NCBI RefSeq assembly: GCF_031453995.1
Contig: NZ_JAVDPZ010000005.1
Coordinates: 128,580-192,579 of the forward strand
DNA from: Nitrobacter vulgaris
Lineage (GTDB): Bacteria; Pseudomonadota; Alphaproteobacteria; Rhizobiales; Xanthobacteraceae
Reading direction: 5' to 3'
DNA length: 64,000 nt
Every line of letters begins with the position of its first letter. The first letter of the stretch is position 1. This document shows positions 8,377-18,004 of the stretch, in pieces. The translations under genes and the position numbers were made by a program. The notes under the pieces are model-generated. The model made no database searches. It worked only from the letters and a program-made list of their open reading frames with translations, and was not told the DNA's origin.

Positions 8377-9078
8377 CTACGCTACTTGAAAGTCAGTGCT
8401 TTTATAAGTGTCAGTGGTCTGGCAATCCGGGCATGTTGCGCTAAAGTCTTGCTTAACAGCTGACGGGTTTGAAATCGAAATGTTTGCGCCGCATTTTTTG
8501 CAGGAAGCAGTGCCAGTGGATTTTCGAACCTTTGATTTTACTTTTCGTCCATGGAAGATCAGAATGCATGTTGAAAGAAACAGAGCTGCCGCACTTATAA
8601 GCCGGAGATTTGTTTCTATTTTGCCTTCGGCTTCATTTTGATTAACGGTTTCGAAATCCCAGCTGGCGTCTTCTGCGGCGCGATCGTGGTCAGGAAAGGC
8701 CTTGTCCCCCAATTTGGTCAGTTCTGCTTGCAGGCTCACTACCGCTCGTCTTAGGAGCGCGAGAGACATCGCTTTCCCCTCGTTTATCCATTCGACCACA
8801 AGTTCCACCGGCGGGCGCCCGCTGAGGTAAATCGGCCCATTGTCTAATCGGGCTGCGGACGCATAGTACTTATAATCGGATGTTTCCTTACCGAACGTTC
8901 TGGCCAGCGTTTTGGCAATTTTTGCCTGGAGGGCTCGAGTCTCATTCGCGCCGCGCGCTTTGACAAGCGAGCAATCGAACGCTTCCAGTTCGGATATCTG
9001 CCTTTGCAGCCGTTCAATCCCCTCCCGAAGCTGGTCAGGTCGGCGCTCGATTGGGCTAAGGGAGTTAGGATTTTCCAT
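8377..9078 (-). CDS. Hypothetical protein with coiled coil, one membrane helix and C-terminal zinc ribbon
   Basis: The ATG at 9078 (MENPNSL) is preferred over one 60 bases upstream whose extra residues look non-native. The product (233 residues) has a coiled-coil start, a central region, one hydrophobic segment (LISAAALFLSTCILIFH) and a C-terminal CKKC...CPDC pair that should bind zinc. I do not recognise a named family. It stands alone and faces away from the DUF1264 gene. Confidence 0.6.
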   Translation of the reverse strand: MENPNSLSPIERRPDQLREGIERLQRQISELEAFDCSLVKARGANETRALQAKIAKTLARTFGKETSDYKYYASAARLDNGPIYLSGRPPVELVVEWINEGKAMSLALLRRAVVSLQAELTKLGDKAFPDHDRAAEDASWDFETVNQNEAEGKIETNLRLISAAALFLSTCILIFHGRKVKSKVRKSTGTASCKKCGANISISNPSAVKQDFSATCPDCQTTDTYKSTDFQVA

Positions 9079-9324
9079 GTCGATTCCCAGCGTCGGACAG
9101 TGTCTCAACGGTATGGTCGAACGCTCCAAACGCGACAATATTTAATGGCGATCGGAGACAAATCGTTCCTAGAAGTGAAGACAATGACACATGCCCAAGG
9201 GCGCGCGCAAACTTGATAAAGTACATTTATCCGGACGAGGTTGAGGCACCTGCATCACCCGTCAGGAACAATCAGGTTTTGGGATGATTGTCGGTTCCGT
9301 AAGTCAACCGCACGGATTGTCGCC

Positions 9325-10113
9325 ATGGCTCTCAGATATCCCTCGTTCAATCGCCGCGGGTTTGTGGGGCTCGCCGGATCGGCAGCGGCTTTCCTGTCGT
9401 GCGCGTGCGGCCGCGCGCACGCTCAGCAGCCTGAGAAAGGCGGCGGCATTCCGGGCGGGGAGAAATCCGCCAAGAGCACAATGCTCGGCGCGGGGGCGGA
9501 CCTTTTGCAGAGCCGCGGCCCCGTCAGCGCGATCAACATGTACCTCAACGGCTTTCACTTCTATGCCGACGACATGGGCCGGCAGATCGAGGCGCATCAT
9601 TATTGCAGCCACGTGACTGAGGAATTCTACCAGTGCGTCATTTACGACGGGAACGAGCCCCACTCCCGGCTCATAGGCATCGAGTACATCGTCTCGGAGC
9701 GGATATTCAAGTCGCTTCCCGAGGAGGAGAAAGCGCTATGGCACAGCCACCGCCACGAGGCGCTCGCGGGCGAGCTGCTGATGCCGGGAATACCGGCGAC
9801 GGTGCAGCACATCGCCATGACTGCGCTCGTCTCCACTTATGGCAAGACCTGGCATACTTGGCAGATAGATAGGGACTCCAGTCTGCCTACCGGCATCCCG
9901 CAACTGATGATGGGCTTCACGGCGGACGGCCAGCTCAAGCCCGAGATGATCAAGAGCCGGGACAAGGAGCTGGGCACCTACACCTCGCAAGCGAAAAAGT
10001 CCCGCGAGGATTTGGCGAGCTCCGCGCCGCAGCCCGACGCGGCGGCCGACGCGTGGAAAGGCACGACGCAGCAGCTCGTCCTAACCAAGACGCCTCTTTT
10101 GAATAAGCGATAA
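9325..10113 (+). CDS. Tat-exported DUF1264 (oil-body-associated-like) protein
   Basis: From the ATG at 9325 the protein starts MALRYPSFNRRGFVGLAG, a twin-arginine signal with a cleavage-like AHA motif, so it is probably exported folded. The mature part contains the DUF1264 core: NGFHFYADD, HHYCSHV, QCVIYDGNE, GIEYIVSERIF and LWHSHRHEALAG, with a cluster of conserved histidines. The family was named from plant oil-body-associated proteins but is common in proteobacteria; its biochemical role is unknown. A cysteine hydrolase gene follows 110 bp downstream. Confidence 0.85.
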   Translation: MALRYPSFNRRGFVGLAGSAAAFLSCACGRAHAQQPEKGGGIPGGEKSAKSTMLGAGADLLQSRGPVSAINMYLNGFHFYADDMGRQIEAHHYCSHVTEEFYQCVIYDGNEPHSRLIGIEYIVSERIFKSLPEEEKALWHSHRHEALAGELLMPGIPATVQHIAMTALVSTYGKTWHTWQIDRDSSLPTGIPQLMMGFTADGQLKPEMIKSRDKELGTYTSQAKKSREDLASSAPQPDAAADAWKGTTQQLVLTKTPLLNKR

Positions 10114-10223
10114 TGTGGGGAAAAGCACTGCGAACAGCGCGGGAGACAGCTTGGGTGGCTCGCCCAACTTAACACTCTGCGAGCCGACCGGCCCGCTAAT
10201 CGGTATTGCTTTCGGAGAAAGCC

Positions 10224-10832
10224 ATGTCAAAGAGCGATACATTACGGCATGGCCCTCCGGGAGAGAGCGCGGTGCATCTCTGCGTCGATATGCAGAGAAT
10301 GTTTGCCGAGGGCACCGAATGGAAGATGCACTGGCTTGAGCGAGTCCTGCCGAACATCATCGCGGTCACATCCGTTCATCCTGAGAGAACTATTTTCACC
10401 CGCTTTATTCCGGCCGAGCAGCCGGGGCACGGCGTGGGGATGTGGCGGCATTATTACGAGCGATGGGCCTCAATGACTATCGACCGGATCGGGTCTGACA
10501 TGATGGGGCTGGTCCCTGACCTCGCCGCGTTCGTCCCTCCCGGCAGGGTCTTTGACAAGCATGTCTATTCCCCTTGGACCGGAAGCGACCTTCATCAGCA
10601 GCTGCGCGGTGCTGGAATCGACAGCCTCATCATAACCGGCGGGGAAACGGACGTGTGCGTTCTAAGCACGATGTTGGGCGCGATCGACTGGGGCTTTCGG
10701 GTCATCCTCGTACAGGACGCGCTTTGCAGTTCGGCTGATGAAACTCATGACGCGATGATGAATATCTACATGAATCGGTTCGGAGAGCAGGTTGAGACCG
10801 TTACGACGGAGACTCTTCTTAAATGCTGGTAA
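10224..10832 (+). CDS. Isochorismatase-family cysteine hydrolase
   Basis: The ATG at 10224 follows GGAGAAAGCC. The 202-residue protein has the isochorismatase-like fold with the triad Asp22 (CVDMQ), Lys112 (DKHVYSPW) and Cys145 (TDVCVLST). Family members hydrolyse amides or vinyl ethers such as nicotinamide, N-carbamoylsarcosine or isochorismate; the substrate here cannot be read from sequence. It may be co-expressed with the DUF1264 gene. Confidence 0.85.
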   Translation: MSKSDTLRHGPPGESAVHLCVDMQRMFAEGTEWKMHWLERVLPNIIAVTSVHPERTIFTRFIPAEQPGHGVGMWRHYYERWASMTIDRIGSDMMGLVPDLAAFVPPGRVFDKHVYSPWTGSDLHQQLRGAGIDSLIITGGETDVCVLSTMLGAIDWGFRVILVQDALCSSADETHDAMMNIYMNRFGEQVETVTTETLLKCW

Positions 10833-11203
10833 ACAAAATTTCACGAGCGGGGGGTCTCGCATTTCCTGCTGATCGACTTGCCAAGGAACTGGTAACGGTC
10901 GATCAGTCGGACTGGTTCGACGGCTTTCGCCGGCATCGGTCCGCCCCGAGGGCGCGTCCTTTGGTCAGTCGGCTCGGCCGAGAGTGGCGATCTCGGATCA
11001 TGGAGCGTTGTTTGGACGCTCACCGGGGGCGCGGTCTAATGTCCACCGTAAGAGGAATGAAACAGCGCGGAGGCTTATCACTCGCCCGACTATAACATCG
11101 ATCGGCGAAGCAGGGCGGTCCGAGCGAAACGGAACAGCACGGTCTGCCAATTCAGGTAATTGAGGGACTGAACGGTTAACGAAGCATGACGCGCTTTGTT
11201 AAC
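10833..11203. other. Intergenic stretch, 371 bp
   Basis: No convincing gene, repeat or promoter was seen between the cysteine hydrolase and the converging MFS gene. Confidence 0.5.
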
Positions 11204-12643
11204 TCAACTGGATAGCGGATCGGCAATGCTTTCGAGGGATTTGCCTTCTGCATCGATGCCCAACATTAGTTCCGCACCGGCAGCTGTCAACAAAAGTCCG
11301 GCAGCCAAGGCATACCCGGCACTGACGCGCCAAGCCGATCCGGATTCAATGAGCCATCCGAATAGAAGCGGCGATGTGCTTCCGCCAATGGCGGTGCCCA
11401 GTGCGTAGAAACAAGCAATGGCCAAGGCGCGAGTCTCGAGTGGGAAGATCTCGCTGACGGTCAGATAGGCCGAACTCGCCGCCGCGGAGGCAAAAAAGAA
11501 GATCGAAAACCATGCTATCGTCTGTGTCACCGGAGTGAGAAAACCGGCTGCGAATAGATAGGCGGTTATCAGCAGCAACAAACCACTGATTGCAAACGTT
11601 CCTGCGATCATGGCCTTGCGGCCGACGGTGTCAAACAGTGTTCCCAAAAACAGCGGCCCGCAGAAATTTCCTATTGCGAGCGGTAAAAGGTAGAGTCCTA
11701 TTCGTTCGCTTGGGACGCCGTAGAAATGCGAGAGTACGAGACCGAATGTGAAGAATACAGAGTTATAGAGAAAGGACTGCGCGATCATCAAGGTAAGCGC
11801 CAGAATGCTCCGTTTTCGATATTTCCCAATCATGGACGATAAGATTAATCCGATTCCGAAGGATTTTTTGGGATGGACTTCGATGCTTTCCCGCGGGGCG
11901 GGCGGATACTTACCTGCGGCCTTTGCAATTCCCTTTTCAATTTCGGTGACAGTTTCCTCCGCTTTCTCGTTCTGCCCATGTGTCACAAGCCACCGCGGGC
12001 TCTCAGGCACGAAGCGGCGGAGCAACAAAATGCCCAGGCCAAGAATTGCTCCAATGCCGAAGCCGAGCCGCCAGCCGATATCCGGCGCGAATAGCCGCTG
12101 GTCGAGCAGAAATGGAACGGCGAGCGCTCCACCGGCGGCTCCAAGCCAAAAGCTGCCATTGACGACGAGATCGACCCGCCCTCGGTATTTTGCGGGAATG
12201 AGCTCGTCGATCGCGGAATTGATAGCAGCGTATTCGCCACCGATGCCGAGTCCGGTAATCATCCTAAAAATTGCAAAGCTCCAGAAATCCCAGGCGAATG
12301 CACTGAGAAGCACTCCACACAAATAGACGATCAAGGTTACGTAGAACACGAGACGCCGGCCGTGCCGATCTGTGATCCAGCCGAAGATAAGAGCACCAAC
12401 TACCGCTCCCACAACGTAAAATGACGCGACGGCTCCGAGGTTGGCATTGGAAAGATGCAGGGTCTCGACGCTTCGGAGGGCCGGACCCAGCGAACCGACG
12501 ATAGTGACCTCGAGTCCGTCAAGAATCCAGGTGATCCCCAGGCCGATGACGACCAGCAAGTGAAACCGACTCCAGGGTAGTCTATCGAGACGGAACGGGA
12601 TATTGGTCCGGATCATGGGGAGAGATGATAGGGCTTCTGTCAT
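11204..12643 (-). CDS. MFS transporter, metabolite:H+ symporter (sugar porter-like) type
   Basis: The 479-residue protein shows twelve hydrophobic segments, the loop 2-3 signature GWITDRHGRR, and the sugar-porter motif PESPRWLVTHG before the central cytoplasmic loop. GLGIGGEYAAINSAIDE in helix 4-5 resembles the aromatic acid/sialic acid/SV2-like group. It likely imports an organic acid or sugar acid with protons. The gene is a single unit; 437 bp to the histidine kinase contains no recognisable gene. Confidence 0.85.
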   Translation of the reverse strand: MTEALSSLPMIRTNIPFRLDRLPWSRFHLLVVIGLGITWILDGLEVTIVGSLGPALRSVETLHLSNANLGAVASFYVVGAVVGALIFGWITDRHGRRLVFYVTLIVYLCGVLLSAFAWDFWSFAIFRMITGLGIGGEYAAINSAIDELIPAKYRGRVDLVVNGSFWLGAAGGALAVPFLLDQRLFAPDIGWRLGFGIGAILGLGILLLRRFVPESPRWLVTHGQNEKAEETVTEIEKGIAKAAGKYPPAPRESIEVHPKKSFGIGLILSSMIGKYRKRSILALTLMIAQSFLYNSVFFTFGLVLSHFYGVPSERIGLYLLPLAIGNFCGPLFLGTLFDTVGRKAMIAGTFAISGLLLLITAYLFAAGFLTPVTQTIAWFSIFFFASAAASSAYLTVSEIFPLETRALAIACFYALGTAIGGSTSPLLFGWLIESGSAWRVSAGYALAAGLLLTAAGAELMLGIDAEGKSLESIADPLSS

Positions 12644-13080
12644 TTTGGCTTCATGTCGATTGAAGTGGGGTCAGTGGCCGAATTAGCTTCACCAAAGGTA
12701 AGCAACGCGATGGCCATGCAGGAGTTCGATGGCCTTGGCCGGGCCGGCTAGACAGTGAAATCTCCATTACGCACCGAGGAATCGCAGACTGAACGTCCCC
12801 ACACTAAGTGACTTGAAGCAGGCGTTGGAGCCACGGGCTTTTTCGGCTCCGTCTCGCAGCAACGTTCGCTGACCAGCTACCAGCAGGTACTTACCGTAAA
12901 TGGGATTGGGTTAGATGTCGGTTCGTTCGTGCGGTGGCGGACCAGCCCCGTGTGTTTCAGTCGAAAAGTGTCAAAGCCCGCGAGGAGGATCCGGCGTCCG
13001 GCCCGACAGCACCCGTCCAGGTTCTCGGAGGGGCAAGCCGACAATTTGGCACTTTTCGGAAGGCACCGGGTTAATGAGAC
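12644..13080. other. Intergenic stretch between divergent genes, 437 bp
   Basis: It must hold promoters for the MFS gene and the histidine kinase, but no clear sigma-factor motif or operator was identified. Confidence 0.4.
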
Positions 13081-14244
13081 ATGGAGGGCACTTCACAGAG
13101 CGACGATAACCTGCGGCAGGAACTCCGTCGCTACATCCGCATATTAGTCGACATCGGACGGCTGGTTAATGAGCATGCCGATATGAGCCGGCTCCTAGGG
13201 CAGGTTGTTGTACAAATCGCGCGCGCCGTGGAAATACACCATGTAAAAGTGCTTCAGTACCGCCCGCGCACCTCCGATCTTCTTATCGTGGCAGGGGTAG
13301 GTTGGAAGGAAGGGGTAGTCGGCAGCGCCACCTTATCTGCTGACCTGCGTTCACCCCCTGGACGCGCCTTTAAAACAGCGGAACCGGTGACTGTTCATAA
13401 TCTCCCGGAGCAGCGCGAATATGTTTATTCGGACGTTTTGAGAGACCACCACATCCTTTCGTTATTGAACGTCCCTATCTTGATGAACGGAGCAGCCTGG
13501 GGAGTGCTGGAGGTGGACAGCACCAGATCGCGAGATTTCACAGAAGACAGTGTAGATTTTTTAACCGCCGCCGCTGCGCTCCTTGGAGCTGTGATTCATC
13601 CACATGCAGGTCAGGACTACGAAGCTCGCTTTGCAGCCGCCGCTGCTGAGGCTCAAAAGAGAGAAGTCCTACTGCGCGAAATGCAGCACCGTGTGAAGAA
13701 CAATTTTCAACTGGTCCTGTCATCCATTTCCCTTCAGAAGCGTCGGCATCAAGGAGCGGAGGTTCAAAGCGCGTTAGATCATGTCGCGAGCCTTATCAAC
13801 GCCATCTCGCTTGCGCACGATCAGTTGGCGCCGGGACAGGAAGGCCAAACGGTCAGGCTTTCCGATTATATACACGCGCTTTGCAGTGCGATCCGCCAGC
13901 AAGTCGAGGAGATCGAACTCCAGGTCGAATCCGATGAGCTGGAATTAAGCATCGACCGGGCACTGAGGGTCGGCCTCATTTTGAATGAGGTGGCGATGAA
14001 CAGCATAAAGCATGCTTTCGGTCCGGATGGCGGCAGTATCAAGGTGCGCTTAGTTGGAGGGGTAGGCTTCGGTGAGGCCCGGTTGACCGTTTCCGATAAC
14101 GGGCGGGGCATCCAAAAATCCAACGGAAATGGGTCCGGTCTTAGATTGATTACGTCTCTAGCCAGACAAATCGGAGGCGCCATCACTCAACAGAGCGGCA
14201 GTTCGGGCACAACAACTACGCTGATATTTCCGCTTATGAATTAA
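13081..14244 (+). CDS. Sensor histidine kinase, GAF + HisKA_2 + HATPase
   Basis: The 387-residue protein has a GAF domain (about 20-172), then the HisKA_2 H-box LREMQHRVKNNFQLVLS with phospho-acceptor His203, and an HATPase with the N-box NEVAMNSIKHAF and the G-box DNGRGI. There is no transmembrane segment, so it senses an intracellular signal. HisKA_2/HWE kinases commonly feed the PhyR-NepR-EcfG general stress pathway in alphaproteobacteria; since the window is rich in EcfG-like promoters, such a role is plausible but unproven. No response regulator is adjacent. Confidence 0.9.
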   Translation: MEGTSQSDDNLRQELRRYIRILVDIGRLVNEHADMSRLLGQVVVQIARAVEIHHVKVLQYRPRTSDLLIVAGVGWKEGVVGSATLSADLRSPPGRAFKTAEPVTVHNLPEQREYVYSDVLRDHHILSLLNVPILMNGAAWGVLEVDSTRSRDFTEDSVDFLTAAAALLGAVIHPHAGQDYEARFAAAAAEAQKREVLLREMQHRVKNNFQLVLSSISLQKRRHQGAEVQSALDHVASLINAISLAHDQLAPGQEGQTVRLSDYIHALCSAIRQQVEEIELQVESDELELSIDRALRVGLILNEVAMNSIKHAFGPDGGSIKVRLVGGVGFGEARLTVSDNGRGIQKSNGNGSGLRLITSLARQIGGAITQQSGSSGTTTTLIFPLMN

Positions 14245-14534
14245 TCGGACTTGGCTTAAAAAAAAGCCGAGGCTCCCATTTTCGCTGTTCTAATATCGCT
14301 ATTACAGGCCCAACGAGCGGAGCGACATCAATAATGGTGAGCGCAATCGAATCGGTGCTCCCGTGACGATGGCTCGCCGAAACGCTTTTGGATTTGCTGC
14401 CGTCGAATGCTTCACATGCCAAAATAAGATAAGCCAGGACGAATCACTGATCCGTCGCACTGCTTTGCTTTCGAGAAAGCTTACGCAGCCCGGAGCATCT
14501 TTACGAATGGAACCGAGAAGCTAGCCCTTAATCA

Positions 14535-14798
14535 TCAGGCGGCGGTTTGGATCGTGGGTGAACCAGCTTTCATTTCGAGCGTGGCAAGGGTTGCTGTGAG
14601 ATTGTCACGTCGTATACGCAGCGATCGCGCCAGCGGCGGGTAAGCGATGCTGTTCGGATCAAACGATTTAGTTCGTTCTTCCTCCGCCTGTATCTCCAAA
14701 TCCAGCTGTCGAAGTGTCCTATCAAGGTCGCCAATCAACGACGCTACCTGTGCCGCATCGAACATGCCGTCTGTCCCAGAAACGAAGCTTTGTGCCAT
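14535..14798 (-). CDS. Small helical hypothetical protein
   Basis: The ATG at 14798 follows CAGGAG. The 87-residue product is mostly helix, with Asp/Glu-rich LDRTLRQLDLEIQAEEERT. No family recognised. The 290 bp between the histidine kinase and this gene holds nothing clear. Confidence 0.55.
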   Translation of the reverse strand: MAQSFVSGTDGMFDAAQVASLIGDLDRTLRQLDLEIQAEEERTKSFDPNSIAYPPLARSLRIRRDNLTATLATLEMKAGSPTIQTAA

Positions 14799-15004
14799 TT
14801 GAGTACTCCTGACTGCACTGGTTTGAGACAAATTGCGGGCCCCACCCGGGACTCGATGACGACTTTGCAAGACAGCCGCCAAGTTGGTCGAGCGCGTAAC
14901 CAATTGGTCGGGTCGGACATTCGACCAATAGAAGGCAAGAATTTTGGAACGGAGCCGGTCGGCATGACTTTGACTCGCGCGAGATCGCAGTCAGGGAGAG
15001 AACC

Positions 15005-15388
15005 ATGAAGAAGATGATCGTTATGGCGGCGCTAGCATGCACGCTGGCTCTTGGTACCGCTCAAGTGTCGTTCGCGCAGGCCGGCGGAGGTGGTGGTGGG
15101 GCAGGTGGCGCCGGCGGCGGAAGTGCTGGAGCAGGCGGTGCTGGTGGTAGCGGTGCCGGTGGAAATACTGGCACGGGTGGAAGATCGGCCGGTACAGGCG
15201 GCATGACTGGCGGCGCAGGCACCGGCGGTATGAGCACCGGTGGTATGGGAAGCACCAATACTCCCGGCAGTTCGACCGACAGCGCGCCTGGACGACTCGG
15301 TCAGCCGCTGGGTGAACAAGGCTCGGGATCCACACGCTCACCGGGCCAAACGGGAACCGGTACGTCCAGCCCCTCCAGCCCGAGGTAA
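15005..15388 (+). CDS. Secreted glycine-rich protein
   Basis: It has a clear signal peptide (MKKMIVMAALACTLALG, cleavage near SFAQA) and then a long Gly/Ala/Thr/Ser repeat region with GG-doublets and a Ser/Pro tail; 127 residues. AGGGAGAG lies before the ATG. It is probably a periplasmic or surface protein of low structure; no function can be assigned. Confidence 0.65.
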   Translation: MKKMIVMAALACTLALGTAQVSFAQAGGGGGGAGGAGGGSAGAGGAGGSGAGGNTGTGGRSAGTGGMTGGAGTGGMSTGGMGSTNTPGSSTDSAPGRLGQPLGEQGSGSTRSPGQTGTGTSSPSSPR

Positions 15389-15394
15389 CGCGAA

Positions 15395-15422
15395 AGACGC
15401 TCCCGAAAGATCGGGGGCGTCT
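15395..15422 (+). terminator. Hairpin after the glycine-rich gene
   Basis: AGACGCTCCCG and CGGGGGCGTCT pair around a short loop just after the stop. The following T-run is weak, so termination strength is uncertain. Confidence 0.5.
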
Positions 15423-15447
15423 CGCTTAAACGATAGGCATTTCAGCG

Positions 15448-15675
15448 ATGGCAAGACAATGGACGACCGATGATGACCTGAAGCTCTGCCATATGAAGAA
15501 ATGCGGAAAACCTATCTCTGTTATCGCTAAGGTTCTCTGTACTACTGAGGCGTCCGTTAGCAGCCGGTGGTACGCATTACAAAGATCCAGGTCCTCGGCA
15601 GATCTCGACTCAAATCGCCAGCCAGTCAGCCCATTACCTTCTCATCTCGAAACGTATCGCATTCGACGCAAGTGA
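15448..15675 (+). CDS. Small SANT/GcrA-like helix-turn-helix protein
   Basis: The 75-residue protein begins MARQWTTDDDLKLCHMKK and continues with ISVIAKVLCTTEASVSSRW, the Trp-spaced pattern of Myb/SANT-type or GcrA N-terminal DNA-binding helices. The C-terminus is Ser/Arg-rich. It may bind DNA; the target is unknown. Confidence 0.5.
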   Translation: MARQWTTDDDLKLCHMKKCGKPISVIAKVLCTTEASVSSRWYALQRSRSSADLDSNRQPVSPLPSHLETYRIRRK

Positions 15676-15936
15676 GACTACGGGGGACTTATCCCTCCCA
15701 GCGGCAACGCCATGATTATCGATTTCACCGCAAACGGAGCGTTGGGTGGAGTTGACCCATCTGCTGCGGCAATGCCGTATATAGGTATCCTTGCCGCGAG
15801 GATACCAAGCGGCTTACAGGGGTGACGCCTTCTACAGCCGCACTATTGTCGGATACGCGGTTCGCAGCGTGGCCATCGACTACAATATCGATCGCGCGTA
15901 AAGGTATCGGCCATAGCGTGAAGCAACGGTCGTGGA

Positions 15937-16134
15937 TCACTTCGGTGGCTGAAGCTCCGGCGAGTTGAACCAATTATAAAGCTCAGTGGCTTCATCGGCC
16001 TGCGCGATTTTCTTAAGCAGAACATCTTGCTCAGGCCCTGGCGCCATCGCCTCTGCCTGCTCCCGAACCTGGTCGGCCCAGGCTGCAAGGCGAGCCAGAA
16101 AAGTAAGTTGCTTCAAACCATGACGCTCGGCCAT
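15937..16134 (-). CDS. 65-residue hypothetical protein, family A
   Basis: The protein ends LLKKIAQADEATELYNWFNSPEL and is clearly related to the 66-residue protein at 45804-46004 (shared RL...A...LLKKI-QA-A...SxEL-P-K). Conservation between two copies in one window supports both as real genes. Function unknown. Confidence 0.65.
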   Translation of the reverse strand: MAERHGLKQLTFLARLAAWADQVREQAEAMAPGPEQDVLLKKIAQADEATELYNWFNSPELQPPK

Positions 16135-16375
16135 TGCCGCACCTCCACCGTTTGAACACCAGTGAAATTCTAACGTCGAAGAATACTTCGGGCGATCAAA
16201 TTCTCATGGCTTAGTCACCTCGGGGGTGCGGTAGATCGTCTCGCTCAGCACACCGGGCTTTAAAGCCCTACGTTCGCCTGTCGGGTTTCCTTCCGTCCGA
16301 TCGGCCAGGAACGTATGCTCGAATTCAAACTTGGTTGTCAGGACCGTATCGGAAAGGACCTCGGTGTAGAATGCG

Positions 16376-16962
16376 ATGCTAAACGATCCGACGGTGATCA
16401 TTCTGATGTATTTTATCTTGCCGCTTTGGCTGGAGGCAGGCTTTGCTGACTGGCTCTGTCACCGCGCGAGTGACATCGAAACGACAAGCGGTGCAAAAGA
16501 GTCACTGCTCCATCTTTTGATGTTCGCGGAGTTGGGTTTCCGCTGCTTGCCGCCATGTTCTTGGACATCAACGGTTTGATTATCGCCTTTATGATTGTGA
16601 TGTTCTTCGTTCACGAAGTAACTGCATTATGGGATGTGAGTTATGCGACGACACTTCGCACGGTCACGCCTATCGAACAGCATATCCATAGCTTCCTCGA
16701 GATAATACCCTTGATGGCGATCGTCAGCGTCGTGTCGCTACACTGGCAACAGTTCCTGGCGGTGTTCGGCGCCGGATCGGAAGCGTTGCGTACTGACGTA
16801 AGCTGGAAGCCCGAACCGCTACCGATCCTTTGTGTCACCACCATTCTGAGCATGGTCCTGCTATTCAAATTGCTTCCCTATCTGGAAGAGTTTTGGAGGG
16901 GGTTGCGCGCCAATCGAGGCAGACTCGTTCCGACCATGACGAAGGACGCCAGTTCGGATTAG
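16376..16962 (+). pseudogene. Membrane protein gene split by a frameshift
   Basis: The first part (16376-16579) encodes an N-terminal membrane segment (LMYFILPLWLEAGFADW) with HRASDIETTSGAKES; the second (from 16555) continues MFLDINGLIIAFMIVMFFVHE...HIHSFLEIIPLM. Reading PLLAAMFLD across the join shows one protein of about 190 residues with a one-base shift near 16535-16545. Conserved His residues (HRAS, HEVTALWD, HIHS) suggest metal or haem binding in the membrane. It is a frameshifted gene or a sequencing error. Confidence 0.7.
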
Positions 16963-17018
16963 ATCAACGCCTGCACAGGGCTGCGTGATCCGTCTCTGCC
17001 GGCGCGCAAGTGGCACGC

Positions 17019-17447
17019 TTAGTCTATAGCGATTGGGTCGTGCATGATGATTGTCTCCCACGACAAGCCGAGCTCCATTCTTTTGGCTTCTGCCTTTCTC
17101 GCGGCCGCTAGGACTTCGCCATCTTCAGACGAGCCGAGCATGCCAAGAATTTTCGAAAGTAACCTCAATCGTCCATCTTGAGGTGTTGCCGGCGCATGCT
17201 GCTTTCTTCGATTGTAATTTCTGGCTTCTCTCTGCCGCGTCGCCAAGACCCATTTGCCCTCAATACGGACCACCTTTCCCACAGCCTCCAACGTTCGGAG
17301 CGCACGATGAACCGATGCGATGATCGACCTGCTGCGAACGCCGTTGTTTAGCACCAAAGCCAGATCAATCGTAGAGAGGGAGAGGATCTGGTTAGCTGAC
17401 AAGGCATCAAGCACTGCCATTTGAATAGCGCCAAAACCCCGCGACAT
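17019..17447 (-). CDS. Hypothetical protein with N-terminal winged helix and DUF2786-like tail
   Basis: The first 65 residues look like a winged helix (SIIASVHRALRTLEAVGKVVRIEGKWVLA), the last 50 contain LGSSEDGEVLAAARKAEAKR, a pattern seen in DUF2786-type proteins. The protein has 142 residues. It could be a small regulator. A GGAAC-N16-CATT motif lies upstream. Confidence 0.65.
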   Translation of the reverse strand: MSRGFGAIQMAVLDALSANQILSLSTIDLALVLNNGVRSRSIIASVHRALRTLEAVGKVVRIEGKWVLATRQREARNYNRRKQHAPATPQDGRLRLLSKILGMLGSSEDGEVLAAARKAEAKRMELGLSWETIIMHDPIAID

Positions 17448-17491
17448 GACAATCCTCCAAAGCGCTATTCGAGCAGCGCTTAAGCCCGACT

Positions 17492-17516
17492 AATGCCTGA
17501 AGTCCAGGTGCGTTCC
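17492..17516 (-). promoter_or_regulatory. Candidate EcfG-type promoter of the winged-helix gene
   Basis: Minus-strand GGAAC (17516-17512), 16 bases, CATT (17495-17492), 45 bp before the start at 17447. Confidence 0.35.
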
Positions 17517-17698
17517 AGTGTTTAGCAATTGGAATTCTGACCACATTCCAGGAACAGATCCCCGATGACCGACTTTTGTCGTGGGGCCGGAATTCTGCGG
17601 CAGCGGGACAGTCACCAGCAAGACCGCGGTGCAGTGCCCGCGCGGTTCTTAATCTTTCGTAGGACGAGGTCTGTACGAACGTATGGAGAGGGTCAGCG

Positions 17699-17890
17699 AT
17701 GCCATCAAAACCATCAAATCCATCAGAACAAGAGATCCGTCAGCGCGCCAAAGAACTGTGGGAGACGCATGGCAAGCCTGACAATCGCGATGACGAGTTC
17801 TGGCATACTTCAGAACGGGAATTGTCAGGACTGCAGGACCGGGGCGAGGACCCGAAGGGAAGTCCGGACGATGCACCGACATCGTCCTAG
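17699..17890 (+). CDS. DUF2934 small protein
   Basis: The 63-residue protein contains the DUF2934 signature IRQRAKELWETHGKP...DDEFWHTSEREL. GGAGAGGG precedes the start. The family is common in Rhizobiales; function unknown. A related but broken gene lies at 45595-45744. Confidence 0.8.
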   Translation: MPSKPSNPSEQEIRQRAKELWETHGKPDNRDDEFWHTSERELSGLQDRGEDPKGSPDDAPTSS

Positions 17891-18004
17891 GGGAGGTCAC
17901 TTCCACCGCGCGAATGATGAGCGGCTTGCCACGTGTTGACTAGGAGTGTCAGCGGCGTTCACGCCGGCGGACCTCTTTTGTCGGTAATAAACGGTGGCTT
18001 CAAA

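Noticed and set aside
14946..14970. GGAAC before the glycine-rich gene at 15005
   Set aside because: The -10 is ACTT, too weak to call.
15061..15258. Proline-rich minus-strand frame and repeat array that might suggest CRISPR or a repeat element
   Set aside because: The repeats are short glycine codon runs of the gene at 15005, without constant repeats and variable spacers.
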